From the NCBI GenBank assembly GCA_016235125.1, contig JACRLZ010000002.1, forward strand, positions 1 through 64,000: 64,000 nt of DNA. Direction: 5' to 3'. The translations under genes and the position numbers were made by a program. The notes under the pieces are model-generated. The model searched no databases. It was not told where the DNA came from and was given only the letters and a program-made list of their open reading frames with translations. Source of the DNA: Sphingobacteriales bacterium (GTDB lineage: Bacteria; Bacteroidota; Bacteroidia; Chitinophagales; Chitinophagaceae). Shown here piece by piece: positions 42,613 through 52,452 of the stretch (its first letter is position 1; the number at the start of each line of letters is the position of its first letter).

Positions 42613-45600
42613 TTGAACCTTAAGACTGCTCATATCCGGAATTCATTGGTCTTTGCTGCCATACTGCTCGCCTGCCTCACCCGGGTGAATGCAAATCCAC
42701 ATTTTTATTCAGAAAAAACAAATCATTTTACAGATACTACCCGTTATCCGTTGAATGACCGCCGCGGCGATCCCTATTCCTATCCTTCCAACTCATTTGA
42801 TTTAAGAGATACTTCTTTTATTAAACGAACCATTGAATACGATCCCAAAACAAAACAGTATTACATCGTAGAAAAAATAGGTAATCATTATTACCGTACA
42901 CCAACTTCTTTTACGATGGAAGAATTTCTCCGGCTGCAGGGGAAAAAAGATGAACTGGATTATTTTAAAAAGAGAGCCGCCCTGCTTTCAAATATGAACC
43001 GGAGGATTTATAAACCCAAATTGAGAATAACAGATGATCTGTTTAACCGCATTTTTGGCACAGGTAAAATAGACATCCGGCCATCCGGTTATGTTGATCT
43101 TTTGCTGGGCTACCAGGGGCAGAACATCAAAAACCCCACACTGCCTGAAAGGGCAAGAAAAAACGGTGGTCTTGATTTCAATATGAATTCGCAATTGCAG
43201 GTGGATGCAAATATTGGCGATAAACTGAAACTTCCCATCAACTATAACACCCTTGCCAATTTCAATTATGAAAATCAGTTGAAATTGGATTACAAAGGCA
43301 AGGATGATGAAATAATAAAACAGTTCCAGGCGGGCAATACCAATTTTGTTTCAAAAGGAACACTCATACCGGGGGCACAATCTCTTTTTGGTATAAAAAC
43401 CCAATTGCAGTTTGGAAAACTTTTTATCACAACAGTACTTGCCAACCAGCAATCTCAAAGACAAACCCTGGGATTGCAGGGCGGGTCTGCTTCACAATCT
43501 TTTACCGTGAAAGCAGATGAATATGATGAAAACAGGCATTTTCTTTTTGCACAGTATTTCCGGAAGAACTACAACAATGCAATGAAAAATCTGCCGGTGG
43601 TGAATTCGCCTGTACAGATTTTGCGAGTTGAAGTATGGGTAACCAACCGGAATGGTTCAACCACTGACACAAGAGATGTAGTGGCATTTATGGATCTGGG
43701 GGAAAATGTGCCGTACAATACTACTATATTGACCGGTACAGCTAATCCCTTTCCGAATAATAATTCCAATAATCTTTATTCCATACTCGGTCAAAACCCC
43801 AATGCCCGCAATTCATCATTGGTGCAGTCAACATTAACAGGTCTGGGTTTTGCACCCGTTCAGGATTTTGAAAAAACATTTGCAAGAAAACTTAATCCTT
43901 CTGAGTATTATTTCAATACTCAAATTGGTTTTATCTCATTAAACCAACCCTTGCAACCTGATGAGGTGTTAGGTGTGGCATTTCAATACACTTACAATGG
44001 CAGGGTGTACCAGGTAGGTGAATTTTCACAGGATGTGCCGCCGGATACCACCGGAAACACCCAAAGAGTTTTGTTCCTGAAATTATTGAAAGCTACTTCG
44101 CAGCGTACCAATCTTCCTATCTGGGACCTGATGATGAAAAATGTGTACTCAGTAGGTTTCGGACAATTGGAAAGAACGGATTTTAAACTGGATATTACTT
44201 ATGAAGAACCAAGCCTCGGCGATAAAAGATATTTGCCGGTTGATAGTGTTCTTCCGGCCTATAAAGGAGCTCCGCTTATTTCATTGGTAAATCTTGACCG
44301 GTTAAATAATCAAAACGATCCTCAGCCGGATGGTATATTTGATTTTATTGAAGGCTTTACTATCATTTCATCTCAAAGCCGTGTTGTATTTCCTGTGCTG
44401 GAACCATTCGGGCATGATCTTGATTATGTCTTTCCCGACCAGGCAAGGCGGGACCGGTTTTTATATTATCCATTGTACGATACGATTAAAGCGATTGCTG
44501 AAACCTATGCTAATCTTAACCGGTATAAAATTGTTGGTAAGTCAAAATCTTCCGGCTCGGGGTTTGGAAACTCTGGAAACAACGCCGGAAATAACCCGGG
44601 CGGTTTTGGCAGTGGATCAGGCAGTGGCGAATACCAGTTAGGGTTTAATATTCCCCGTGGTTCAGTACGGGTAACAGCAGGAGGTCAGGTGCTGCAGGAA
44701 GGAGTGGATTATGAAATCAATTATGACCTGGGAACTTTAAGAGTAACGAATCCGGCAATATTAAATTCAGGGGTTCCTGTGCAAATTGGTTATGAAAGCA
44801 ACCAGACTTTTGGATTTCAGCAAAAGAATTTCATGGGGGTAAGGCTTGATTACCTGGCAAGTAAAAAATTGACCCTTGGGGCAACCATGGTTCGTCTTGG
44901 CGAAAGGCCTTTCTTCATCAAGCAATCTTATGGCGAAGATCCGGTGAAAAATACCATGTACGGTTTCGATGTGGATTATCGTAACAATATCCCAAGACTA
45001 ACAAAGTGGCTGGATAAGTTGCCTTTTTATTCTACCCGTGAAATGTCGAGCATTACTACCTATGCTGAAGCTGCCATACTGGATCCCGGCCATCCAAAAC
45101 AAATTAATGCAAGCAAAAAAGATAAGGGCGGCCAGGTGTATATCGATGACTTTGAAGGAACCCGTTCCAATATTGATCTTCGCTTTCCATTTATAAGCTG
45201 GACATTGGCATCCGTGCCGCAGGGGAATAATCTTTTCCCTGAATCTGCATTGAATAATAACCTCGCAAGCGGATACAACAGGGCAAAAATTGCCTGGTAT
45301 AATATTGAACCTGTTTTGCAGGAAAAAGGAAATTCGAATAATCCATTACGGAACGATCTTGTTGAATTATCAAAGCCGGAGGTAAGACAGGTATTGCAAA
45401 AAGAAATTTTTCCCAGAAGAAGCACCCAAAGCTATGAAAGCCTGCTTACCACATTTGATATAGCATTTTATCCAAAAGACAGGGGCCCTTATAATTATAA
45501 TACCACACCTACTGCTAATTCTGCAGGCGTAGATGCCAACGGAAGATTGCTGAACCCCCAAAAAAGATGGGGTGGAATTATGAGAAATATCGATCAGACA

Positions 45601-48600
45601 GATTTTGAAACAGCCAATATTGAATTTATTGAATTCTGGCTGCAGGATCCCTTTATAAAAAATACAGCTAATCCAAATGGAGGAAGGCTCTACATTAATC
45701 TCGGCAATATTTCAGAAGATATTTTAAGAGATGGTAAAAGGCTGTATGAAAACGGCTTGCCTGCTCCCAATTTTAATGCCCCTGTTGATAACAACACTGT
45801 GTGGGGAAGAGTGCCTTCCAACCCATTGCAGGTAACCAATGCCTTCAGCAATAATGCCGATGACAGGCCTTACCAGGATGTGGGTCTCGATGGTTTGCAA
45901 ACAATTGATGAAAAAACAAAATTTGCTCCTTATCTCACCAGTATTGCAGGTATTGTAAATGCAGCTACACTGCAAAAGATACAGGGAGACCCGGCAAATG
46001 ATAATTTCAGATTTTACAGGGATGATTTTTATGAGCAATCAAATGCAGGGATTTTGCAACGCTATAAGGACCTCAATAACCCGGATGGCAATTCACCTCT
46101 TGCAAATAACAATAGTCCATACATCAATGCTGCTACCCAATACCCCGATGCAGAAGAACTGAACCGTGATAATACAATGAATGAAGTGGAGGAATATTTC
46201 CAGTACCAGATGGATATCAAACCGAATATGGTTGCGGGCAACAATTTCATTACCGATGTAAGGAAGCCGACCGTTACTCTTGCTGATGGCAGCACCCGTA
46301 CAGAGACATGGTATCTCTTCCGTATCCCCATTGATCAGTACCAGCAAAAAGTGGGTAATATTCCCGACTTCAAGTCCATACGTTTTATCCGCATGTTTGT
46401 TTCAGGTTTTGATGATTCGGTGGTGATGCGTTTTGGTAAATTGGAATTGGTAAGAAACCAATGGAGAAAATTTAAAAATAAGATTGACTCTACCGGGCAG
46501 TTTGTAACATTGCCGACACCCGACCCTGCTGCAGTAAATACACTGGCTGTAAATATTGAAGAGAACGATCAACGTCAGCCCATTCCATATCGCATACCTC
46601 CCGGTATTGAAAGGCAGCAACAGCTAAGCAATAATAACGTAGCGATATTCTTAAATGAACAGGCATTAAGCATGCAGGTGTGTGGCTTGCCAAAGAATGA
46701 AGCAAGGGGAGTATTCAAGACATTCAGGCAAAATTATGATCTGCGTCAGTATAAGAGACTTTCCATGTTTGTACATGCAGAATCAGTACCCGGCCAGCAG
46801 CAGATCAACGATGGTCAGTTAATTGCCATTATCAGGATCGGGAATGATTTCTCCGGAAATTATTATGAAATAAAATATCCGCTTAAGATCACTCCTCCGG
46901 GTACTATGGACAGCCTGCAAATATGGCCTGAGCTGAATAATCTTGATTTCGACCTCGATGACCTGATAAAATTAAAATCCAGGAGAAATAAACTTGGTAT
47001 TCCAACATCGAAATATTATTTCGAAACACAGCCTGACGGACGCAGATATGCCATTGTAGGTAATCCCAATCTCGGGGAAGTGAAAGGTATTTTGCTTGCC
47101 GTTGAAAACCCATTCTTTGAAGCATTATGTACCGAAGTGTGGTTCAATGAACTTCGTTTGTCACAGTTGGATGAATCCGGCGGATGGGCTGCATTGGCAA
47201 GGGTGGATATTAAATTAGCTGACCTTGGGACTCTTACCGTTTCCGGAACGGCAAGAAGCACGGGATTTGGCACACTGGAGCAAAAAGTAAATGAACGCAG
47301 CCGTGAAGATGTTTACACTTTTGATGTATCTGCCAGCATCGAAGCAGGAAAACTTTTACCTAAAAAACTGGGCTTACAAATTCCGGTTTATGCAGGTATC
47401 AGCCGTACCAGCAGTACTCCGGAATACGATCCTTATGACCTGGATATAAAACTGAAGCAGAAAATCAAAGATGCTGATCCCAAGATCCGTGACTCAATAC
47501 GCAACGATGCGCAGGATATCACCACTATCAAAACGGTGAATCTTACCAACGTAAAAAAATTAAACACCAGTGGTAAGCGGCCCAAATTCTGGAGTGTCAC
47601 CAATTTTGATTTTAATTATTCATACCTACAGACATTAAGTTATAACCCACTGATTGAAAAAGATGAAATGCGCCGTACCCGTGGCGCTATCGGGTACACC
47701 TATGCACCACAGGCAAAATCATTTGAACCGTTTAAGAAAATAATTAAATCAAGATCTCCCTGGCTGGCCTTGATAAAGGATTTCAATATCGGTTATTTAC
47801 CATCCCAGATTTCATTTAAGGCAGATGTATTCCGCCAGTTCGGCGCCACACAGGTTCGGAATGTGGGAGGTGGTCCATATAAAATACCGGAGACATACAA
47901 TAAGTTTTTCACTTTCGACAGGTATTACATTCTTCAATGGAACCTTACACAATCTATTTCCCTTGATTTCAGTGCAATCAACAATGCCCGGATAGATGAG
48001 CCTTATGGACGGATTGATACAAGAGAGAAAAAAGATTCGATCAGGAAAAACCTGTACAAAGGCGGAAGAAACACCAATTATCACCAGGAGGTAACAGTAC
48101 GGTATAATGTGCCGATGCAAAAAATTCCTTTGCTCAACTGGACAACACTTTCGGCAAGTTATAATGCAAAATATAACTGGCTCACTGCTTCTTTACTGGC
48201 AAAAAATCTTGGAAATATTTTGTCCAATACACAAACAAAAACCATTAATGGTGAACTGAAATTTGAGGAGCTCTACAATAAATGGCGTTTTCTCAGGGCC
48301 GTGAATACCGACAAGCCAAGCCAGGGCGGGGGAGGTAATAATAAAGATGGCGGTAAAAAAGATGATGGCCAGAAAGGCGGTGGCAGAAAGGGAAATAATA
48401 AGGGAGGAATTGATAATGGCGGAGGCGGCAATGATGGTGGCGGAAAAAAAGATGATGGTGGTCTTCAGCCAAATCAACAACAGCAAATGACACCCGGACA
48501 GGTGTTAATGGCATCCGATAATAAAACAGATACTTCAAAAGTTGTCAAAGGAAAGAAGAAAGGTAAAAAAGCCAAAACCAAAAAGCCGAAAGAAAAGAAA

Positions 48601-50064
48601 GTAAAACAAAAAAAGGATCCCAATGATCTGCCGGAAATAGGCGGAGTGCCGAAATTCTTCCTCCGGTTGCTGACCTCAGTAAAAAGGGCCGGCATACAAT
48701 ACACAGAAGATTATGGAACCACTTTGCCCGGCTACATGGATAGCACTCAGTTCATCGGCAATAACTTTAAGAGTGGTCAGCCCGGCTTTGGATATATTTT
48801 CGGCTATCAGCCGGATACCAGCTGGATCAACCGGTTTGGAGCCAAAGGATTATTATCCCGTGATTCACTGGTTACAGCCCTGATTCAGCAGCGTTACAAT
48901 CAAAAGCTGAATATCACCGCCCAGGTAAGTCCTTTCCGTGATTTTAATATTGACCTCAATCTTGATAAAACATTTGACAAGCAATATTCAGAATTGTACA
49001 AAGACACGACAGGCAATGCAGGACTTGCAAGATTGAATCCTTATGCACTCGGCAGCTTTAATGTAAGCTATATTGCTTTCCAGACTTTGTTTAAACCTTT
49101 TAATCCAAATGAAGTTTCTGAAACCTTCCAGCGTTTTGAAGCCAACAGGACCATACTTGCTACAAAACTTGCAGGACTGAATCCTTATGGTGCCACGCCT
49201 GATCCCAATGACCCCGGATATTTCCAGGGATACGGCAGGTATGCGCAGGATGTAGTGATACCTGCATTTCTTGCAGCATATACCAACAAAGACCCCAATA
49301 GCATTAAACTTACTAAAAACAGTAATCCGAATATCCGTTCCAATCCTTTCTCAGGAATTAAGCCCAAGCCTAACTGGACTGTTACTTATAACGGCCTCTC
49401 AAGATTGCCGGGACTTGATAAAATATTTACCAGCTTCACCCTGCGGCATGGCTATCACAGCACTTTCAGCATGAACAGTTTTAATACATCGCTGTTATTC
49501 CAGGATCCGTTCCATATCGGTTTTCCTTTCTTCAAAGATTCTCTTACGGGAAATTATATACCCTATTTCCTTGTTCCCAATATTTCCATTCAGGAATCAT
49601 TTGATCCCCTGATCGGTATTGAAGTGACGTTTACCAATCAATTGAGTACAAGATTTGAGTTCAAAAAAACCCGCCAGCTTAGTTTAAGTCTGATAGATTA
49701 TCAGTTGGCAGAAAACCGTTCTACAGAAGTAACATTTGGGCTTGATTGGAGAAGAAAAGGAGTGCCTTTAATTAATAAGTTTCCGTTCATGAAAGGCAAA
49801 CTGGACAATGATGTAACATTCAAAATTGATTTCAGCCTGCGGGATGATGCTACAGCCAATAGCAAACTGGATCAGAAGACAGCTTTTGGTACAGCAGGAC
49901 AGAAAGTGATACGTATAGCTCCGTCTATAGATTACATTATCAACAACAAGGTTAGTGTTAAATTATACTTCGAGCAAAACCGCAATATCCCCAAGATCAG
50001 CAACACATTCCCCATCACTAATACAAGAGGCGGACTGCAGGTGAGGATCTCACTGACACAGTAA
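42613..50064 (+). CDS. sprA: T9SS outer-membrane translocon SprA
   Basis: A 2483-residue protein, the size of SprA/Sov, whose giant beta-barrel is the outer-membrane pore of the type IX secretion system and is needed for gliding in gliding species. Family marks include 'IRPSGYVDLLLGYQGQNI' near 157-174, 'QVYIDDFEGTRSNIDLR' near 842-858 and the barrel-like C-terminus. A Gly/Asn/Ser-rich run (about 645-675) and a long Gly/Lys/Asp-rich stretch (about 1900-1955) followed by a Lys-rich run (1975-2003) look like extra loops. The start is unclear: this frame has only TTG at 42613-42615, which does give a signal peptide. The ATG at 42599-42601, followed by an A-tract, would join the frame if the tract had one more A, giving 'MKKKTLNLK'. 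The ruvA stop is 39 bp upstream. Confidence 0.95.
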   Translation: MNLKTAHIRNSLVFAAILLACLTRVNANPHFYSEKTNHFTDTTRYPLNDRRGDPYSYPSNSFDLRDTSFIKRTIEYDPKTKQYYIVEKIGNHYYRTPTSFTMEEFLRLQGKKDELDYFKKRAALLSNMNRRIYKPKLRITDDLFNRIFGTGKIDIRPSGYVDLLLGYQGQNIKNPTLPERARKNGGLDFNMNSQLQVDANIGDKLKLPINYNTLANFNYENQLKLDYKGKDDEIIKQFQAGNTNFVSKGTLIPGAQSLFGIKTQLQFGKLFITTVLANQQSQRQTLGLQGGSASQSFTVKADEYDENRHFLFAQYFRKNYNNAMKNLPVVNSPVQILRVEVWVTNRNGSTTDTRDVVAFMDLGENVPYNTTILTGTANPFPNNNSNNLYSILGQNPNARNSSLVQSTLTGLGFAPVQDFEKTFARKLNPSEYYFNTQIGFISLNQPLQPDEVLGVAFQYTYNGRVYQVGEFSQDVPPDTTGNTQRVLFLKLLKATSQRTNLPIWDLMMKNVYSVGFGQLERTDFKLDITYEEPSLGDKRYLPVDSVLPAYKGAPLISLVNLDRLNNQNDPQPDGIFDFIEGFTIISSQSRVVFPVLEPFGHDLDYVFPDQARRDRFLYYPLYDTIKAIAETYANLNRYKIVGKSKSSGSGFGNSGNNAGNNPGGFGSGSGSGEYQLGFNIPRGSVRVTAGGQVLQEGVDYEINYDLGTLRVTNPAILNSGVPVQIGYESNQTFGFQQKNFMGVRLDYLASKKLTLGATMVRLGERPFFIKQSYGEDPVKNTMYGFDVDYRNNIPRLTKWLDKLPFYSTREMSSITTYAEAAILDPGHPKQINASKKDKGGQVYIDDFEGTRSNIDLRFPFISWTLASVPQGNNLFPESALNNNLASGYNRAKIAWYNIEPVLQEKGNSNNPLRNDLVELSKPEVRQVLQKEIFPRRSTQSYESLLTTFDIAFYPKDRGPYNYNTTPTANSAGVDANGRLLNPQKRWGGIMRNIDQTDFETANIEFIEFWLQDPFIKNTANPNGGRLYINLGNISEDILRDGKRLYENGLPAPNFNAPVDNNTVWGRVPSNPLQVTNAFSNNADDRPYQDVGLDGLQTIDEKTKFAPYLTSIAGIVNAATLQKIQGDPANDNFRFYRDDFYEQSNAGILQRYKDLNNPDGNSPLANNNSPYINAATQYPDAEELNRDNTMNEVEEYFQYQMDIKPNMVAGNNFITDVRKPTVTLADGSTRTETWYLFRIPIDQYQQKVGNIPDFKSIRFIRMFVSGFDDSVVMRFGKLELVRNQWRKFKNKIDSTGQFVTLPTPDPAAVNTLAVNIEENDQRQPIPYRIPPGIERQQQLSNNNVAIFLNEQALSMQVCGLPKNEARGVFKTFRQNYDLRQYKRLSMFVHAESVPGQQQINDGQLIAIIRIGNDFSGNYYEIKYPLKITPPGTMDSLQIWPELNNLDFDLDDLIKLKSRRNKLGIPTSKYYFETQPDGRRYAIVGNPNLGEVKGILLAVENPFFEALCTEVWFNELRLSQLDESGGWAALARVDIKLADLGTLTVSGTARSTGFGTLEQKVNERSREDVYTFDVSASIEAGKLLPKKLGLQIPVYAGISRTSSTPEYDPYDLDIKLKQKIKDADPKIRDSIRNDAQDITTIKTVNLTNVKKLNTSGKRPKFWSVTNFDFNYSYLQTLSYNPLIEKDEMRRTRGAIGYTYAPQAKSFEPFKKIIKSRSPWLALIKDFNIGYLPSQISFKADVFRQFGATQVRNVGGGPYKIPETYNKFFTFDRYYILQWNLTQSISLDFSAINNARIDEPYGRIDTREKKDSIRKNLYKGGRNTNYHQEVTVRYNVPMQKIPLLNWTTLSASYNAKYNWLTASLLAKNLGNILSNTQTKTINGELKFEELYNKWRFLRAVNTDKPSQGGGGNNKDGGKKDDGQKGGGRKGNNKGGIDNGGGGNDGGGKKDDGGLQPNQQQQMTPGQVLMASDNKTDTSKVVKGKKKGKKAKTKKPKEKKVKQKKDPNDLPEIGGVPKFFLRLLTSVKRAGIQYTEDYGTTLPGYMDSTQFIGNNFKSGQPGFGYIFGYQPDTSWINRFGAKGLLSRDSLVTALIQQRYNQKLNITAQVSPFRDFNIDLNLDKTFDKQYSELYKDTTGNAGLARLNPYALGSFNVSYIAFQTLFKPFNPNEVSETFQRFEANRTILATKLAGLNPYGATPDPNDPGYFQGYGRYAQDVVIPAFLAAYTNKDPNSIKLTKNSNPNIRSNPFSGIKPKPNWTVTYNGLSRLPGLDKIFTSFTLRHGYHSTFSMNSFNTSLLFQDPFHIGFPFFKDSLTGNYIPYFLVPNISIQESFDPLIGIEVTFTNQLSTRFEFKKTRQLSLSLIDYQLAENRSTEVTFGLDWRRKGVPLINKFPFMKGKLDNDVTFKIDFSLRDDATANSKLDQKTAFGTAGQKVIRIAPSIDYIINNKVSVKLYFEQNRNIPKISNTFPITNTRGGLQVRISLTQ

Positions 50065-50104
50065 AGAACTAAGATTTTTTAGATTTTAAGGATTAAATTG
50101 AAAT

Positions 50105-50572
50105 ATGGAATTAATCTTTAAAGAGCTTACTCATAAAATAATCGGCTGTGCTATGGAAGTTCATCGGGTACTGGGACCAGGATTCCAGGAATATATTTAC
50201 CAGAGAGCATTAGCCATTGAGATGAAAAATACAGGAATAAAATTTGATGAGGAGTTTGAAATCCCGATTTTTTATAAAGGTGAAAAAATTGGTTTGAGGA
50301 GAGTTGATTTTCTGACTGAAAGTAAGGTGACCGTAGAAATAAAAGCTAAATCTGATTTAGATAATTCTCAGCTCGCACAGGCGATCAATTACATTGAAGC
50401 GTCAAATATTGAAACGGGATTGCTTATTAATTTCGGAGCTTCTTCATTACAATTCAAACGTATTCATAATAAGCATTTATTTCCTCTTAATCCGGATGAA
50501 TCAGGTAAATCTTGGTTCTGTGGTGTTACCGATCCGGTATCTTCGTTGGTTCTTTTGAACAGCATCACATAA
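50105..50572 (+). CDS. GxxExxY protein (PDDEXK-like)
   Basis: A 155-residue GxxExxY protein: 'LGPGFQEYIYQRAL' carries the motif (G-x-x-E-x-x-Y, about 36-42), followed by 'FYKGEKIGLRRVDFLTESKVTVEIKAKSDL' with D and ExK in nuclease-like positions, and 'LAQAINYIEAS...GLLINFG'. The usual family member ends near residue 130; here the last 34 residues read across the 3' end of the convergent gene at 50464-51015, so they may not be conserved. The function is unknown; PDDEXK folds suggest a nuclease relative. A second member is at 55973-56371. Confidence 0.8.
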   Translation: MELIFKELTHKIIGCAMEVHRVLGPGFQEYIYQRALAIEMKNTGIKFDEEFEIPIFYKGEKIGLRRVDFLTESKVTVEIKAKSDLDNSQLAQAINYIEASNIETGLLINFGASSLQFKRIHNKHLFPLNPDESGKSWFCGVTDPVSSLVLLNSIT

Positions 50573-51015
50573 CCACAAAGATTCTTTTTCTTTTGTTTAT
50601 TTACCTGCACCGGCTTCATCATATGAAACTCGGAGAATTTCGGTACATAAGAATACACGATCACATTGCCATCCACATCGCCCCATTTCTTTTGGCGGAA
50701 GATAACCATCCTTTCCTGCCAGTCGTACATTCTTACTTCATAAAGCCGGGATGTATAATCTCCGATGAAAACAAACTGGTACCAGCTTCCCTGGGTGAGC
50801 GGAACGATCACCGGCATCTCGAATTCACTTTCCATATTGATGGAGGCTTCTTTAAGCAAAACATATCCTTCATTTCCGTAAAGATTCTTCAGGCTATCAG
50901 CCTGATGGCTGATAAAATCATTGCCGCATGATTGCTGGCGGATAACTTCCTGGGAATAGCTTTGGGAGCTTAATAGAAAAGCGATAGCGGTAAGAAGGCG
51001 GTACGGGTTTTTCAT
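50464..51015 (-). CDS. secreted protein of unknown function
   Basis: A 183-residue exported protein started at the ATG at 51013-51015, which puts the signal peptide ('LLTAIAFLLSSQSYSQ') at the front; an ATG 33 bases earlier is possible. The body is rich in aromatic beta strands ('QGSWYQFVFIGDYTSRLYEVRMYDW') and I do not recognise it. Its last 36 codons overlap the end of the convergent GxxExxY gene by 109 bases, an unusually long overlap, so one of the two ends may be an extension. Confidence 0.65.
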   Translation of the reverse strand: MKNPYRLLTAIAFLLSSQSYSQEVIRQQSCGNDFISHQADSLKNLYGNEGYVLLKEASINMESEFEMPVIVPLTQGSWYQFVFIGDYTSRLYEVRMYDWQERMVIFRQKKWGDVDGNVIVYSYVPKFSEFHMMKPVQVNKQKKKNLCGYVMLFKRTNEDTGSVTPQNQDLPDSSGLRGNKCLL

Positions 51016-51220
51016 AACAGGGCTTATATGATATCGGAACTTCAGCATAAATATAACTCATGGTTTTTCAACGCTTAAATTTTGATTCGACAAAGTTTAA
51101 GTTCAGGTAGATTTTCGAAGGGAATTTACGGCAAGTTTCGGGCCAACGGAGCAGGATGAGGGTTCAATGTTCATCTAAAATACAGAAATAAAATTTCCAA
51201 CCAATTTTTTTTGACAGCAA

Positions 51221-51988
51221 TCAATGATTTGCTTTCCGGTTAAAATATATAGTGTCCGCCTGCTGCAAACATGTAACCGAAAGATCGTTAATACAAACAT
51301 GAGGGGGCAAACTGGCGCAGTAATAAATGATGTCCGCCACATCATCGGATGAAAGTGGTTTCAGACCATCATAAATTTTTTTGGCTGTAGCCTCATCACC
51401 TTTGAATCTGACAAGAGAAAATTCTGTTTCAGCTGCTCCCGGGTTGATGCAGGTTACTTTGATGTTATGACGAAGCATGTCAATCCGCATCCCCTGGCTG
51501 ATGGCATCTACGGCAAATTTACTGGCGCAATACACATTCCCTTTTTCATACACCTGGCGGCCTGCGATGGATCCCATGTTGATGATATGACCATGGCCTT
51601 GCTTTACCATGATCTGTGAAACTGCTTTACCAACATACAAAAAGCCCTTAACATTGGTATCAATCATCGTATTCCAGTCTTCTGTGCTGGCTTCATCAAA
51701 ATAATCCCGGCCCAATGCAAGTCCGGCATTATTGATCAGCACCTCAATTTTTTTCCAGTCATCAGGAATATTTTCAATGGATTGAAAAACTTCTTTCTCG
51801 TTCTGCACATCAAAAGGCAGTTGCAGCACGGCCACATTGTATTTTGATTCAAGCGAATCTGTTAATTGCTGCAGCCGGTCAGTTCTTCTTCCGTTGAGAA
51901 TAAGATCATAACCATGCGAAGCAAATTTTCGGGCACAGGCCTCTCCGAATCCTGAAGTGGCGCCGGTGATGAAGACTATCTTTCTCAT
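51221..51988 (-). CDS. short-chain dehydrogenase/reductase (YdfG-like)
   Basis: A 255-residue classical SDR started at the ATG at 51986-51988. The cofactor motif is T-G-A-T-S-G-F-G in 'FITGATSGFGEA' (5-16), with 'NGRRTDRL' (32-39) whose Arg pair favours NADP(H). 'NNAGLALG' follows, and the catalytic set is Ser in 'NMGSIAGRQ' and Y-x-x-x-K in 'VYCASKFAV'. The form resembles YdfG, an NADP-dependent 3-hydroxy acid/serine dehydrogenase. The substrate is not certain. Confidence 0.9.
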   Translation of the reverse strand: MRKIVFITGATSGFGEACARKFASHGYDLILNGRRTDRLQQLTDSLESKYNVAVLQLPFDVQNEKEVFQSIENIPDDWKKIEVLINNAGLALGRDYFDEASTEDWNTMIDTNVKGFLYVGKAVSQIMVKQGHGHIINMGSIAGRQVYEKGNVYCASKFAVDAISQGMRIDMLRHNIKVTCINPGAAETEFSLVRFKGDEATAKKIYDGLKPLSSDDVADIIYYCASLPPHVCINDLSVTCLQQADTIYFNRKANH

Positions 51989-52003
51989 TGTGAATGGTGA
52001 ATA

Positions 52004-52019
52004 GTGAATAGGCAATAAT
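52004..52019. repeat. left arm of inverted repeat flanking the four-helix-bundle gene
   Basis: GTGAATAGGCAATAAT is the exact reverse complement of 52436-52451. It sits in a run of related heptamers (GTGAATG, GTGAATA, GTGAATA, GGCAATA) between the SDR start and the small gene. Confidence 0.7.
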
Positions 52020-52025
52020 TACTCA

Positions 52026-52373
52026 TTAAATCATGCCACAAAGTAATTTAAAACATCTTATCATTTTTTCGCCAAGCGGATTTAAATTAATCTTTTTCAG
52101 GTATGAGAGGCCATTAGCTATGTCAAGAGCAGCATCAATTTCGATAATTGACCCCCTGGCAATTTCATAATATCTTTTTCGTTCCTGTTCTGATCTTCTT
52201 GATGCCCCTTCAGCTATGTTCAGATGTACTGAAAGGGCTGCTCTTCTGATCTGGCTTATCATACTGAATTTTTCTGAGTCGGGCAGCGATTTGGAAAGTC
52301 TGTAACATTCAAATACAAATTCTTTTGAAGCGGAAAACACCTCCAGCTTCTGGTGGTTTAATGTCAAAAACAT
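52026..52373 (-). CDS. four helix bundle protein (rRNA intervening-sequence type)
   Basis: A 115-residue helical protein started at the ATG at 52371-52373. The signature is 'LPDSEKFSMISQIRRAALSVHLNIAEG' (split here), 'SRRSEQERKRYYEIARGSIIE' and 'LDIANGLSYL', which is the family first found in intervening sequences of 23S rRNA and often in small dispersed insertions. The function is unknown. The gene is flanked by a perfect 16-bp inverted repeat (52004-52019 and 52436-52451), which marks a unit of about 450 bp. Confidence 0.88.
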   Translation of the reverse strand: MFLTLNHQKLEVFSASKEFVFECYRLSKSLPDSEKFSMISQIRRAALSVHLNIAEGASRRSEQERKRYYEIARGSIIEIDAALDIANGLSYLKKINLNPLGEKMIRCFKLLCGMI

Positions 52374-52435
52374 ACTATTAATTTTAGGTGAGAAAAGTGG
52401 AAGAAATTTCAATCTGAGGATTCCATTCACCATTC

Positions 52436-52451
52436 ATTATTGCCTATTCAC
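52436..52451. repeat. right arm of inverted repeat flanking the four-helix-bundle gene
   Basis: ATTATTGCCTATTCAC is the exact reverse complement of 52004-52019. It overlaps the very end of the intergenic space before the stop codon of the PKD gene (52453). Confidence 0.7.
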
Positions 52452-52452
52452 C

